From positions 150,389 through 214,388 of the forward strand of contig VWYX01001236.1 of assembly GCA_013396525.1 (NCBI GenBank): a DNA stretch of 64,000 nucleotides. Direction: 5' to 3'. The notes beneath the pieces are model-generated. The model saw only the letters and a list, made by a program, of their open reading frames with translations. It did no database searches and had not been told where the DNA came from. Origin of the DNA: Chaetorhynchus papuensis (taxonomy: Eukaryota; Chordata; Aves; Passeriformes; Rhipiduridae). Below, piece by piece: positions 1 through 13,300 of the stretch; positions within the stretch are counted from its first letter, which is position 1; each line of letters begins with the position of its first letter. Position numbers and translations under genes: made by a program.

Positions 1-1446
1 TGTGAGCAGCAGCTACACAGAAGGAATTCTTTATGTTCCTGAGGCTTTCAGTGCTGAGGTGATCCCGCAGCTCCTCTTGCTAGACCAGAAAATCCATCTG
101 GGCTGGGCTGAGCCCAGGTTTGTTCTGTGTTCTCTACTCAGACCCCAAACTTTCACACTTTCACACTCCCCAGTGCTGCTGTTCTGGGCTCCAGGGGCAG
201 AGGCACCCCCAGCACGTGCTGGTCAAATACAGAAACAACTCTAGTGCCAACATAAAGCCCATAAACCTCCAAGCCCACGGAATACTAACGAGGTGCTCTA
301 AAGTAGCTCAGAGGTTGCTGCTAACGAGGATCACGGATCCCAAAGGCATCTCCGTGTTCCCACAGTTTGGGTGGGAGCCAGCACAGCACTGGCCAAGCAT
401 GGGGACAACACGTGCTGCTTGTGGCTGGGACACGGACATGCTGCCACAGCTGGGAGGTTTGAACACCTGGAAATATGGATCAGGAATGTAAAAGCATCAT
501 TTATCCTTAAGGGATAAAAAAGACCTTCTACTGTCTTTGCTCACCAATAATTTACTGTTTTTTTGGTTCCAATTGCACTTATTCCTTTCCTAGCCAAAAG
601 CCCTGGATCTCCTGGAAGGTTTTTCCATGCCCTCTCTGCACTTGGGATGGAGAGGCTGGGAGCTGCTCCAGGGCAATGCTCGAGGCAGGAGCAGCTCCTG
701 TTGTCTCCTGGTTGCTGTGCTGCAGCTCTGGGAGGAGGCACACAGAGCATCACTGCCCTGCCATCCCTTACTGCCTGAAATGATCAGCAAAGGAGCTTCA
801 GAGCTCCAGTAGTTCTGATTCCCTCTGTTTTCATGGAGGAATTTTAAGATGCTGCTCATTTGTTTGCTCTCACTGGCTCCCAAGCAATGTGGTCAGAGTG
901 GTTTTTACTTACAAGATTAATCATGACTATCTAAAAATACAGTGACAGGAGGAACATCCCAAACAGGGCTAAAAGCACAATTTCGTGTCAATGCTTGGAG
1001 CAAACTCATGGCCCCACATCAGTAACCTCGATTTGTTTCCTGCTGCCTGGAAATTGGGGTTGCGGTCTGAAAAGGGCCTGAAAACATTGTCACGTGTCTG
1101 AGATTGCAGGGCTGATTTACAGCCTGAGTTACAGACTGAATTACAGCCCTACACAGAAATTCTTGAGGCAAGAGTTGATTCTGAGCCCTGCACAACACGT
1201 GCGGGGCTGGTGCTGAGACCCTGTCCTGGGATGTGCCCAAATTTCACCTGAAGTGACTCAAATGCAATAATCAACGAACTGCCCAGGACTATTTTAGAGG
1301 CACTTTTCAGATTGTAATTGAATTTGAAAGTACACCCAGGGCTCTGGCTCAAAATTCCAGCTAATAAAATTTTAGTACAACACGAACTGACTGGCCCTGT
1401 GCAGTATCCACCTGAAATTCTCACCACAGCAAAGCTGGAAGTCAGG
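1..1446. other. No recognised gene; 3' flank or distal intron of the dehydrogenase gene
   Basis: I see no exon that I can support here. The stretch probably belongs to the 3' part of the minus-strand dehydrogenase gene, whose C-terminal exons were not found. A weak minus-strand candidate at 1-76 is discussed among the rejected items. No CR1 copy or simple repeat stands out before 1447. Confidence 0.4.
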
Positions 1447-2034
1447 ATGTGTCCTGGGCTGATCCCAAACCATGGGCAGCAGGGGAGGGGGATTCTGCCC
1501 CTGCACCCCTGTGCTCCAGTGATTCCCCACCTGCAGAGCTACCCCAGCCCTGGGGCCAGCACAGGAAGGACCTGGAGCTGCTGGAGCCAGTCCGGAGGAA
1601 ACCACAGAGCTGCTCCCAGGGCTGGAGCCCCTCTGCTCTGGAGCCAGGCTGGGAGAGCTGGGGGTGTTCACCTGGAGAAGAGAAGGCTCCAGGGAGAGCT
1701 CAGAGCCCCTTCCAGGGCCTAAAGGGGCTCCAGCAGAGCTGGAGAGGGACTGGGGACAAGGGCTGGAGGGACAGGACACAGGGAATGGCTTTCCGCTCAC
1801 GGAGGGCAGGGATGAATGGGATATTGGGAAGGAATTGTTCCCTGGGAGGGTAGGGAGATCCTGGCACAAGCTGAAGCTGTGGCTGCCCCTGGATCCCTGG
1901 AAATGTTCCAGGCCAGGTTGGACAGGGCTTGGGCAGCCTGGGACAGTGGAAGGTGTCCCTGCCCAGGGCAGGGGCTGGGATGAGGTGAGCCTTTAGGTCC
2001 CTTCCAACTCCAACCATTCCATGATTCCATCCCT
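1447..2034 (+). mobile_element. CR1 LINE 3' end, about 590 bases
   Basis: This is a 5'-truncated CR1 copy. It has the avian CR1 3' order: a lead-in reading 'ctggagaagagaaggctcc', then 'attgggaaggaattgttccc', 'gctgcccctggatccctgg', 'ggaaggtgtccctgccc' and a tail of 'ccattccatgattcc'. The same modules recur in both orientations at about a dozen places in the window. Open frames across it are remnants or chance, not host genes. Confidence 0.9.
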
Positions 2035-4242
2035 GTCTCACACTCACTCTTCTCCCCAGGATTTCCAGACTAATGCCCTCTAGACAAGGTGGTTTGTCAC
2101 AAACTCACCTGTGTATTAAAAACCCTAAAAATCCAGCTTCTCTTGATCACAGTGTGCAAGGTTGGGGAAGTTCTCTGTATTTCCCTTCTTCTGAGGATAA
2201 TTACAACCCGTGGTCTCTGCTCCTGACCCCAGCCCCAGCAGCACTGGGTATCTCACCATCAGCAGAGACAATTGATAAAAGCAAAACCAGGAGTTACCCT
2301 TGAAATGACCTTCAGAGAACCAAGTGCTGCACAGGTACTAATGCTGCTTTCTGCAAAGCACTCTGACAATGGGCACAAGTCCTGCACACTGAGAACCTTG
2401 ATGGACAAACATAAAATAAATTGTACTCGGTTTGTGTGCATCAATAAAAAGGAAATGGATTGGAGCAGTAAAAACCCCTTCATGATGGATTAAATTATTT
2501 CCTTACTAGACAGGATTGGGAGGGATGTTTCAAAATGAGCCAGACTCACAGACTGAAAGAATTTGGACACCTGGAGCTCAGAAAGATGTTGTTTATCACC
2601 TGTGAGTGAAAACCTGATTCTGGTATAGAAACTCAAGCACGTTCCTGCAGAACTCTGCAGACAGAGATCCCTCCCAGGCTGCCTCTCCAGCACCTGGCTG
2701 CCCCAGGCATAAAGGAAAAGCTGAAATTGGCCAGGTCTGATCTCTTCTAGCCAGAATTGGAGCATCCATGCTGCTCTGAGCCCAACCCAGCCACTTTCCC
2801 TGGAAATGCAGCAGCCTCAGTGTGACATGGGCAGTAAAGGCAGTGGCATTACTGGAATTTGGAGACCTTGAAGGCAGTGCCCACCCCCCTCCAGCCTCAC
2901 CCACAGCGTGATTGATGGGGGCACTGAGGAGCTCGTTAATTAATGAATCTCAGCGCTCGTGTTACTGCTCTGCAGGTCCCTGCTCTGCACCACCACACTG
3001 AGTTCCCGAGTGCTTCCCTGATTATCCAGTTGTTAAGCTGCAGCAGGAGGTGCTCCAGGGTGCAGCACAGCACCTTCGTGGGGTGTTTGTTTAAATTATT
3101 ATTACTGTGGAGGCTGCTTCTTTCCAAATTACTTTAGAGCCTACCCCCAGCTCCTTTACTTCCCCTGCAGTGTCAGCCTAAGCTGCTGTTTGCCAACAGC
3201 TGGATTTGCCCTCAGCAGGTGTGCTCAGTCCTGCTCCTGGGCAGATTTGGCTTCTTGTTTGATGGCCAAATTGTTGGAGGTATTTCTCCCTTCTCAAAAG
3301 TTGCCTGAGAGGATGGCAAGGGAACCCTTATCCCTGGGGATCAGAGAGGTGCTGTGTACAGAGCACAGCTGAGCTGGGGGGGGTCAGATGGGACAGAACT
3401 TGCCAATTGCAGCCACTGGGAGAACTACTCAGGCTCTGGAAAGCTCTGTCCAGTTCCCAGTGCTGCAGGACAGCAGTGTCCCAGACCCTTCCCTTCTCAC
3501 AGGGTCTGGGTGGGAAGGTGAAGGCTTGCACACAATCAAATCCAGCACTCCAGATGCCCAGGATTCCCTTGCTGTGCTGGCCTAATGAAATTGGGATTGC
3601 TGTGTCTGGATTAATAATGTCCCCTCTGAGACAACACCTTCTGATCCTGCCTCCTGTCTCCCTTTTTGGGACATACCAAGCCAGATGATGCTCCTTCACC
3701 TTCATAAAACACTGAGCTGCTTCTAACTCCTGCCACCTGAGCAGCTTTAAAAGCAGAGCTAAAGAACAGCAAATCCAAAGAGGCAGCAATGGAATTCCTT
3801 TGGCACTTTCCATCTTTTCAGGGAATAAAAATAGAAAGGCATAATGCAGTAGATAGCCCTAGCGAGGTTCAATATCCAGCAGTCCTGTGGTGATTTTCCA
3901 GTTAAGACACAAAACCACAAAATTATTTTGGATTCAGGAAGGTGAGTCACGTTAAAAATATACTTATTTTGGTACCTGTCATGAGGAACTGTGACAGTGC
4001 CAAGCTCCTCACTGCTGAGCTGAAAGTATCTGCACACAAGGATCCCAGGATGAGCACTGCCTGCATCCTCCTTTTGGAAGAGCTATTTAAGGAGCAGAAT
4101 TGTAAGACTCTGTTGGAATGCTTGTCTAAAGCTTTCAATTTGGGCCTATTCCCTGCCAGTTTCAGCCAGGAGCATAAACCCCAAACCAGGCTCTGCCAAG
4201 GGGTGTGAATCAGGCTGAGCAGGGTTGCAGGTGTGGGCTCAC
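2035..4242. other. No recognised exon; downstream of the last dehydrogenase exon found
   Basis: I looked on the minus strand for the missing C-terminal dehydrogenase exons, which should add 50-120 residues by comparison with bacterial AidB and nematode ACDH-11. No frame between matching splice sites gave a convincing match. The stretch is unique, moderately GC-rich and free of recognisable CR1. Confidence 0.4.
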
Positions 4243-4350
4243 CTGCACTGTGGACAGGAACGCAGCCATCACCTGCCCTTGGCTCTTGGCAAGGGATCGC
4301 AGCACATCCAGGGACAGGATATTTGTTGTTCCCTCCCATATGGACAGCAC
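4243..4350 (-). CDS. Dehydrogenase coding exon 11 (residues 460-495), last one found
   Basis: It encodes [20 protein letters not shown], then [24 protein letters not shown] is the near-universal dehydrogenase motif that contacts FAD. A clean donor CAG|GTGAGC follows, so at least one more coding exon must exist further left, in this window or beyond it. Confidence 0.94.
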
Positions 4351-7300
4351 CTGTGGGGAAGAGGAGACTGTGGAAGAGCACGAGGGAACCTTTGGAGTGA
4401 CTGCAGCAAGGAAGGGGAGTGTGAGGGAACAAAAACACAGGGCAGAAGTGAGGGATATCAAGGATATCTCCAGAGATGTCCTGTCTCACAAGTGGAAGGG
4501 AGCAGTGGAGCCCAACTCTGCTGCTGTGCTAGGGAACAACCTCAGCACCAGGAACACATCCTGTCCCTCCCTGGGGGTGACTGGGCTCAGCAGGAAGGCA
4601 GTGAGGGAAGAGCTGCCACACCTGGAGTGAGCCCAGGGGGGCTGTGTTCTGCCTTGAGTGTGTCTTTAGCAGGGAACCAGAGGGCTGTGCAGGGGACTTG
4701 GTGACACACGAGACCTTCTCCTGCCACTCTTACCAGAGCATCCCGGAGTATAACTGGCAAGCCTGTGTCCTCCATGTAACCTTGGCCCCCAAAACTCTCC
4801 ATCGCCTCAACAGCCACAGCAGAAGCCTGCAAAATGCAGAGAGCTGGTATGATCCCCAGTGTCTGAGGGGAAAATCCAACCTCTCACACCATACAGCAGC
4901 TCCTGCTGGGATGGGCTGATGGGGTCCTGCTCACCTCCTGAGGCAGGTTGGTCATTACCTGCAGGAGGAGCAGCTGGGGAATGAAGCCTGAGTGACACTG
5001 AGAGAGGACCTGCAGGAGCAGCAGCCTCCAGAGCAGGAACTGCTGCAGGTCCTGCAGGTACCCCCTGCTCTCACTGCTCACTCCTATTCCCAGCTGTTGT
5101 TGCCAACATTCCACATTCTGGGCTAATCCATCTGCTCCATACCTGCTTCCCTGTGTACAGTTTGGCCACTGGGATGAGCAGCCTCAGGAGCAGCTGGTCC
5201 TGCTCACTCGCCAGGTTGGTTTCAGCCAGGCCCAGCAGGCGAACGATCTCCATCAGCAGCAGAAACGCCCCTCTCACCTGCACCTGTGAGCAGAGAACAG
5301 GGGGATGCTCTGGCAGGGATCTTGGACTCTGCTGATTCCAGGATTCCAGGCATGAGATTGCCTCCAGGGTAAAATGCCACCCCTGCCTGCTCAGACCCAC
5401 AGCTGCAGAGACAGAGACCTCTGAGCAGCCAAGGCACAAAGTATGGAATATTAAAGGTTCTCTGCCACTCTTGGACACTGTGATGTAGTAGAGGAAAGGG
5501 GCGAAGCATTTCATCAGACTACCTGAGCCTTAACAAAGCTCCTAAAAGGCATCCAGGCCACAAATCCACATCCTTTCAAAAGGTAAGGGATGTGAGATGA
5601 TGGTCAACCTCTGAGCACCAGGAGCTGCAAGGTCTGTGACAGATTTCTTCCTGAGCAGCTTACTACCCTGGCAAGTTCTTATTTGGGAAGCATCACGATA
5701 CGGAGTTCTGTGTTGGGGGACTATGTAGGATCTGCCCTTTCTTACAGAGGGGAGTTCTGGCTACAGACAAAGAGATGCTGGAGCTTGAAGTCATGTTTGA
5801 CAGATGTTGACCACTTTCCCCCACCTTGCAAGAGAATTTTTAAATACTGTTTACAGTCCACCTCCTGGTGCAGGCGCTTCCAGGGAAGCTGGATGAGTCT
5901 GTAGCAGTCTTGGACAAGAGTCTGGTAACTGAAGTTCAGGTTGGATTCTGAAGCCAACACCCAACTTCAGAGGTCATGGCTTATCATAGTAGGGGCACTC
6001 CTTTCACTCAAGGGAACTCCCAGGTAATTGTTTAGGATAACCTGAAGTCCAGCAGAGGAGTTAGGTCTGTAATCAGACCAAATCCCACTAGAGTATGGCA
6101 ATTCCCTTGCTGCATTCACCTTGCTATAGCAGGAATGGCCTCCTCCATCTGAGTGCAGGCAGGCTGGCTGTGCTCACTAACAGCACAGGATCTCTGCCCT
6201 CTTTCCTTCCCAACAGGCCCAGCTTGGCTCCCAAAAGCCTCACCTCCATCCGGGCTATCGTCTGCACGTGCAGGGGATGGTCCTTGAAGAGCTTCCCGAA
6301 GGCCACGCGCTTGCGGGCATAGTCCCTGCTCAGACTGATCATCCTGGAGGGAACACACACAGGGAACAGTTACACCAGCAACTTCCCACTTCTGAGCATT
6401 CCCTTCCAGCCCCACCCCCCAAAGGAGAACCCTGCCCAGCTGTGCCCCACCTGTACAGGTCACCCACCCACAGGCCACCCTCCTCCAGCACTGCTGGCTC
6501 CAGGCCTGTCCCACAGAGGTGACACTCGGCTGCAATGCCGAGCACTGCAAAGTCCCCTTGTCCTGAGCAGCTGCTCCTTCAGCCCTGGGGGAATCCATGC
6601 TGCCCTCACCTTCTCATGGAAGCCACTGCACCGATGACGTTGTGGATCCGAGTGATGTTCAGCATGTTGGAGATGGCGGCCACTCCACGACCCTCTGCAG
6701 AGATCTGCAAGGAACGAGGGCTGACGTGAGCCTTCCACACACCTTGGATGGGGATGGACATGGAAGTGAAAGTGGTGTCAACAGACACATGGACACGGGC
6801 TGTCCACTCTGTCCCCGTCTGCCCTCAGGCACTCAGAGACCTGCCTGCTTTAAAATACATCTGTCTCATTTTAGCCAAGTCTGTGGCATGATGTGGCTGC
6901 CCCATCACTGGAAGTATTCCAGGCCAGGTTGGATGGGGCTTGGAGCAACCTGGCCTAGTGGAAGGTGTCCCTGCCCATGGCAAGGGGTGGAATGAGATGA
7001 GCTTTAAGGTCCCTTCCAACCCAAACTACTCTGGGACTCTGTTTCTATGACCAGAGAGGTGGCTTTGGAGACCATGTCAGTTCTGGTCCCTGCTGCTTGT
7101 TCCTACCTGCACACTACACAAACTGTACCTCAGCTGGCTCAGGAACCCAGATTAGGGAAATGACCAACCTAAAATAACTTCTTTTTTCTGTTCTCTCTCA
7201 TCTTTTTCTGAACTCTTCTCAGCTCTGCCCCACACAGAGCCCCTCTAGTGAATTGTTCTGTGACGTGGACAGCCAAGCCACCGAGGTGGAAGAGAGGAAC

Positions 7301-10300
7301 TTTTTCAGTTGGGATCACTGCTGAAAGCCCCAGGAGTGTGTGCCATGTCAGGGCAGCCCAGTCCCCAGGGCAGGTGAACTCTTACACACCAGCTCTGCTC
7401 TGGCTCCTTGCAGCCACAGCTCTGCTGTTGCCATCTGCCTCGTGCCCAGTTTGTCCTTCAGCCTTTGCACCTGGATGTTGTTCAGCTTCCCCTCCTCATC
7501 CCGAACCCTCAGGAAGAACAGGGACAGGCCTCTGGAGCCCTGGGTACACTGCAGGGCATGCAGAGAGGATGTCATTACAATGCAAAAAGGAAGAAAAAGA
7601 ATGCCCCTGCTCCTTCCCCTGTTTTCCCATCCAACAGAGGAGGTTTACCTGTCCTTCAGCATCTGCTATCCTGGCCAGGGTTAATGTCACATCAGAATCA
7701 GCTGCTGATGTGAACCACTTAAATCCATACAGACGATAGGTGCCATCCAGCTGCTTCCTGGCCACGGTCTCGGTGCCGTTTGCTGAAAGAGAGGAGAAAA
7801 TTTCTTGGTCTTATGGGAACTTCTGTGTCAATCGATGCTGATTTTACAGTGTAAGCAGCAGCTCCTTTAAGTCATCTCTTGCTATGAGATGGAGCATGGG
7901 TTAGCTGTTAATCTCTTTCATTGACCCTCGATAAGAAACGCAGTGTGTATAATCCAGTGCCTCCAGTTCTTCAGGGGCTACAAAGGATTCTATGGATTTG
8001 GGGCTCCTGCAGTGATGCACATCCTTCACTTCACAGCTGATCCTTTCACTGCTTCCATGGGAAACCAACTGCAGCTTCAACAGATGCAGATGACTCCCCT
8101 CCCACAGTTCTGCCTCTGCAGCAGAGTTCTGAAGTTCCCTGCCCATTATTAATGTTAGAAGACAAATAACTGATGTTAATAATAACGAGCATTAACCAGG
8201 AATAAAAGTTGAAGGCCAAAATGCTTCCTCAGTCTCAGCTGAGATGCACCTATGTGGCTCAGGGTTTAGGTTTTAGAGCCAGAGATCCGTGTGCTACCTG
8301 TGCAAGGAGCAGAGCTCTGTGCCTGCCTGTGTGTCCTGTGTGTACCAGAGAACAGAGGCTGGCCTTTCATTGTTAAAAAGCAGAGCTATGCAGAGGATTT
8401 GGATTATTTCTGCTGAAGTCCTAAAGCAGCTCCCTGGCTTTTTACGTTCCCCACACCCTTGATTTTCTCAGTTCTCACTGCCACATCTGCTCCCCATCCC
8501 AGAGCATGTACCAACATCTGAGCCACCCCTTCGCTCGGTCATCCACTGGCCAGAGGTCCAGAACTTCTCAGGGTCGCGGGATGTCAGACGGTCAAAGGTG
8601 TTTTTCAGAGATCCAGGAATACCCAGTGACTGTTTGAGGGGAGGGAAAAGGAACTGAGATGATCATAACACAGTAGTTGACATTATACAATTGCCTTAAC
8701 TGGTGTGTTTGGGGCTCAGACAGGCCAGTCTGGAAGCAGGTGGGTGTCCTGCACTGCAGAGCATCTGCAGGTGCTGCTGAGAGCCTGTGAGTCAGCCCAG
8801 CTCCCACCTGGCTGCTGCAGCACTGTGCAGGCAGAAGGTGCAGACCTGGGTTACAACAGGGAGTGCTGAGCATCCCTATCCCTTTGGATTTCTGGGAGAG
8901 AGGTCTCAAACAGCCCTTGTACCAGGTTCATGTATGCTGGATGTCACCAGCACCCAGAGAGCTGCAGGGAAGAGGGAACTGCCTTATGCTGCTTTAAGTT
9001 TTGGTGAATTAAAATGCCCAGGGTTAGCTACCTAAGGGATATTTTCCTCTGAATCCTACACACCCACTGAGGCAATGCAGAGGGGGTCACTGAGATGCAG
9101 AGCCAAACGTTCCAATCTGGTAAACTCTTGGTGGCTTGGTGAATTTACATCAGGTATGGATCTGGCCTATTATATCTAACTGCCACTCCACAGGAAAATG
9201 GGAAAACAAAGTATCTCATTGTAGAAACATATCATAGAATCATAGAATGACAGAATGCTTTGGGTTGGAAGGGGTCTTACAGCTCATCCCAGGTTGCTCC
9301 AAGCCCCGTCCAACCTGGCCCTGAACACTTCCACTTGGGACACCTTTCCAGCTACCTGCAGTGCCACAGGTGCCATGTGGCACCTTACTGAATACAGTGC
9401 TGTAAGTGAATATAAAAGCTGGCATGGGCACAAAGGCTTTGTCCCTAACAGAGAAAGGCAGTGGGAGACAGAGCTGAGTCACAGAGCAAGGACAGGCCGT
9501 GCCCAGAACCAGATGGATCAGTGCTCCTCCATCCTTGGCTGGTGCTCCCGTCTCTAACCAGCAGTGCCAGGACGTGGGCCGTGCCCTCAGGGACCAGCTG
9601 AGCTCATACCTCAATGACTTTGGCTGCCCCATCAGTCATGGCCAGTGGACAGCTGAAACCTCCAGAGGAGCTTGAGAACAAGTACAGTTTGACAGCCTGG
9701 TACAGGCGGCTGGGAGAGGGAGAGACAGAGGGAAAACAGACGGGTTACACAGCAGTGCAACAGCAGGAGGATAAAATAGCTCACCTGGGAAGAGAGGAAA
9801 AAATACAGCCAGAATGAGTGAGGATCAGACCACTCATTTCTGAGAGGGCAAAACCTGTTCCAGCCAGGAGGAGGGAAGAGGAGAAGCAGAGTTTCCCAGT
9901 CCCAATGGGACTGCCAGCACCAGGCCAGCTTGTGCAGCTTTTAACAACAAGAAATGTGGGTCTGTCACCATGGTCTGGAATACAAAAAACCTGCAAGTGA
10001 AATCCCACATCTTTAGCTGCATTACAACTAACACACATAAAGCTGGAGTGGTGCAGGGAACTGCCAGGCCCCACAATCGGGAAGGTGACATCAAAGAATA
10101 TTGTGATCAAGTGTGGGCCATTAGTTATGGCTCATCATTGGTGAGGTGGAACATTGCTGCGGACAGACAGAGCTGCTGAGGACAGCGGGAGGTGTGCTGC
10201 TGTCCGTGCAGCATCTGCTGCCCATTACACAACCAGCTCAGTCCTGCAAAACGCTGAATAAACCTTGCTAAGAATAGCCAGGGAAACACTGAGTCGTTCC

Positions 10301-13300
10301 CATTTTCCCCCAGTTACCTCCAGTTGGAGTATCTTCTCTCATAGGCCTCAGCAATCAGCCCCTCTTCTGCCGAAATCTCCTTCATCCTCCTCCATGCCGA
10401 GCAGGTGTGGATGTGATCCACGCGCCGCCCCCAGGCATCGTACTGCCGGAACACCGGGGGGTTCAGCTCACATTCCCGGCTCAGAGGTTGGATCTTGGTT
10501 AGCAGGCGGTTTCCAAACCTCTCCAGGTCCTGATGCACCTCCTCCAGTACCTGCGGAGCAACAAGGAGAGCCCGTCAGCACATGCCAGCCTCAGTCCCAG
10601 CTGGAAAGGCAGAGGACTGACCATGAAGTCTTGTAGTCTCTCCTGTAGTCTCCCTGTTGGCCAGTAGTCTCCGGCCACCTGGCCCTTCCATGCATTCCAT
10701 AACACAGCACAACAGCTCCCTCAGCCTCTGCTGGCACAGCTGTGCTCTGCTGTCACTTTTTCTCTTTTTTCCCTCAAAATCATTTTTTCAAGTTTCTTTT
10801 GGCAGCATGTCTGGATTTCACAAAAGACAGAAGCACTTTAGTGTCAAGGCTGAGAATGACACAGATGCACATGAGCAGGGGGGTTGGACGAGACGGTCTC
10901 CAGAGGTCCCTCAGCGTCTCTGTGATTTACTGCTGGAGAAGAATGCCAGGGGAAGGGCTGCCAAAAACGGAATGCCTTCGTCTGTACAGGAAAACTTCCA
11001 CTGGGCTCAGCAGCTACCTGTCTGTCAGATTAGAAAAGGAAGGATGAAGCAATCTCTTCACCTTCAGCCTGGCCCACAACATGTCAGGATTCAAGTTCCC
11101 ACCCTGTACCCAGCTTCCTGAAGGATTCGTGTGCCCTCGTTTCTGCTGGGCTTGGCTGACCTGGATGGAATAGTATGTCCATAGTTAACTGAGGGTAAAT
11201 AGCCCTCAGAGAGGAGTGATTCATTCCCTACCCCTCAGATCCCTGTTCCAGGGTGAAAGGAGTTGCATTTTGCAAGTTCTCCTCTGTGTCTATGACCAAA
11301 ACCAAGTGAAGTTGCCCAGACTTAAATAACCCCAATTACAGATGATTAAAATCAGGCCGTGAGGTCCCAACCTCCAGCCCTGTTGGACCTTGTTGGCCTA
11401 AACCCATTCAAAACTGTGCTGGGGGTCAAAGAAGGAGCTTCCATCAGAGGAATATTGTTTGCTGTTCTCTGCCTCTCAAGAGATGCTTGTTCCCTCCTCA
11501 ATAAAATAATGAAGGAGGTGAATGCCATAATTGCTGCACCCAAAATTGTGCGGTTATAAACCGCATTAATTTGCTGTTGATGAAATACAAACATGGCTTT
11601 TTCCCTTCCCTGCCTACCCCTGTATTGACCTTCCATTAATCTACATCTTGTGTGATTGATTCCTTCCTCACTCTGCCATTCCATGCATGTGATGAGGATC
11701 AAACACACACTGTCCAGATGCCACTCTGGAAGTCTCCATCTTCAGACCAGCCAGTTTTCCTTCAGCTGAACAGTGAAACAGTGTTAAAAATCACAAAACA
11801 AGCCAAAGCCATGCACGAGAGCCTGTCAGCTGCTCCAGCTCACGCCACACCCATGTTTGCTACAGGTGTGCACCTCCAATCTTTATCGTGCTTGACAACA
11901 ATTTGTTTTGAAGGTTGTTTTCAAGGCATAACCCAGGAATCCAAAGTTCATGGACTTTGCTGATCCCTGAAGCACAAGAATCTTTGAACTGTTGACCTGG
12001 TGGGTTTTTGTGGGCAGAAGAACATGAGTCTACTAAGTAGATCTCTTGGTTTGAGTTCATACAAGGAACTCACCACAATCCCTTCACCATCAGCCATAAT
12101 TCCTAAAAGCCCCCAATTACCTCTCTGGGAGCTCATGCCCTGACTACACACAGCCTGAAAAACCACCAAATTACCCAAATAAATGTGTTTATTTCCAAGG
12201 TGAAAGAACAAAATCAAAACTCCTACCCTTGTGACTGCTGAATGTCACACACAGCAGCAGCCTGGGTGCTCCAAAGGATGGACACTGGGATGTGGAGAGG
12301 ACAAAATCATTTGGGTCAGGGCTGAGGCTGCTGGGTGGTCTCATTCACTCTAATCTGTCCTTTGATGTTCCAAGCACGAAGATTTGGAAATGTGCAAATT
12401 ATTGCACATTAGGAGTGCAAATAGACATCCTTTATATTAAAGGACATATTTTCAGGGCAGCAAAGCCTGATAGATCCCTCTTCACAGCAACACCCAGAAA
12501 AAGCAGGTGCTTAATTTTGTCTTCTTAAATCAACTTCAAACAGAGAAAGAATTTTTTTGTGCCATTTCAAGAAAATTTCTGTGTCTGCCATGGAATAGCA
12601 CAACAGGAATCAGCCTCCGTCTTTGGCGGGATACTCAAAGCCTCAGGGGTTGCTGCTGTCCTGGAGAGGAAGATGGAGAGCAGGCTCCCGGTGCTGCAGG
12701 CAGCAGCCTGGGCTCTCGTTTCCAGCAGTGAGGCAACACTGCCCCGCTGGGACCGAGTGCAGAAAAGAAAGGGAGATGCTGCTCCCGGTTCTCCGGGAGA
12801 TTTTGCAGCCACCGTGCTCGGTTTGGGGAAGGAGCCGAAGCAGCCTTGTTGTACTGCTCCTTTTATTCTCTGGGACACCTGAATCATGCTTCTTCCAAAG
12901 GGGCAGATTAGGAGCAGGATCTCCATGCTTGCCCAGAGGCATCCTCCTTTCCTGTCCTCTCTTCTGGCAAGAAGGCCATGGTGGTGCTTAGGGAGTCCTC
13001 ATTCCTCTCTTTTGGGGTGGCTGTGGCAAAAGCAAGCTTCCAGCACTGCCACCACCTCTTCCCATGCTGTGTCTGCCAGGCCTCACAGACCTGGAGAGAA
13101 AGCAGGGGAAGTGGGAGCCTCACTGAAAGCCAGGTCCCCTCCCCTCTGCTCACCTGGTGGCTTTAGAAGTCGTGGTATTGCTTCTGCTGGAATAAATCAT
13201 GGAGAGAGGTCACACTCTGCTCTATGAAAACCAGTCCCTGAAAAGTGGGAAGCACTTGAGGCCCTTGGGGTGATGGCAGAGGATATCCAGAGAGGTGAGC

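Noticed and set aside
1..76. Possible minus-strand dehydrogenase exon, open to the window edge, beginning QEELRDHLSTESLRN
   Set aside because: A usable acceptor (GGTCTAG) and matching phase exist, but 25 open codons are common by chance and the residues do not resemble the C-terminus of AidB-type proteins.
10617..10690. Minus-strand frame [17 protein letters not shown] ending at a donor-like ATG|GTCAGT between dehydrogenase exons 1 and 2
   Set aside because: Exon 1 (LPPK) joins exon 2 (VLEEVHQDL) in phase with the expected family sequence. This frame has no family match and is built from a local 'gagactac' repetition.
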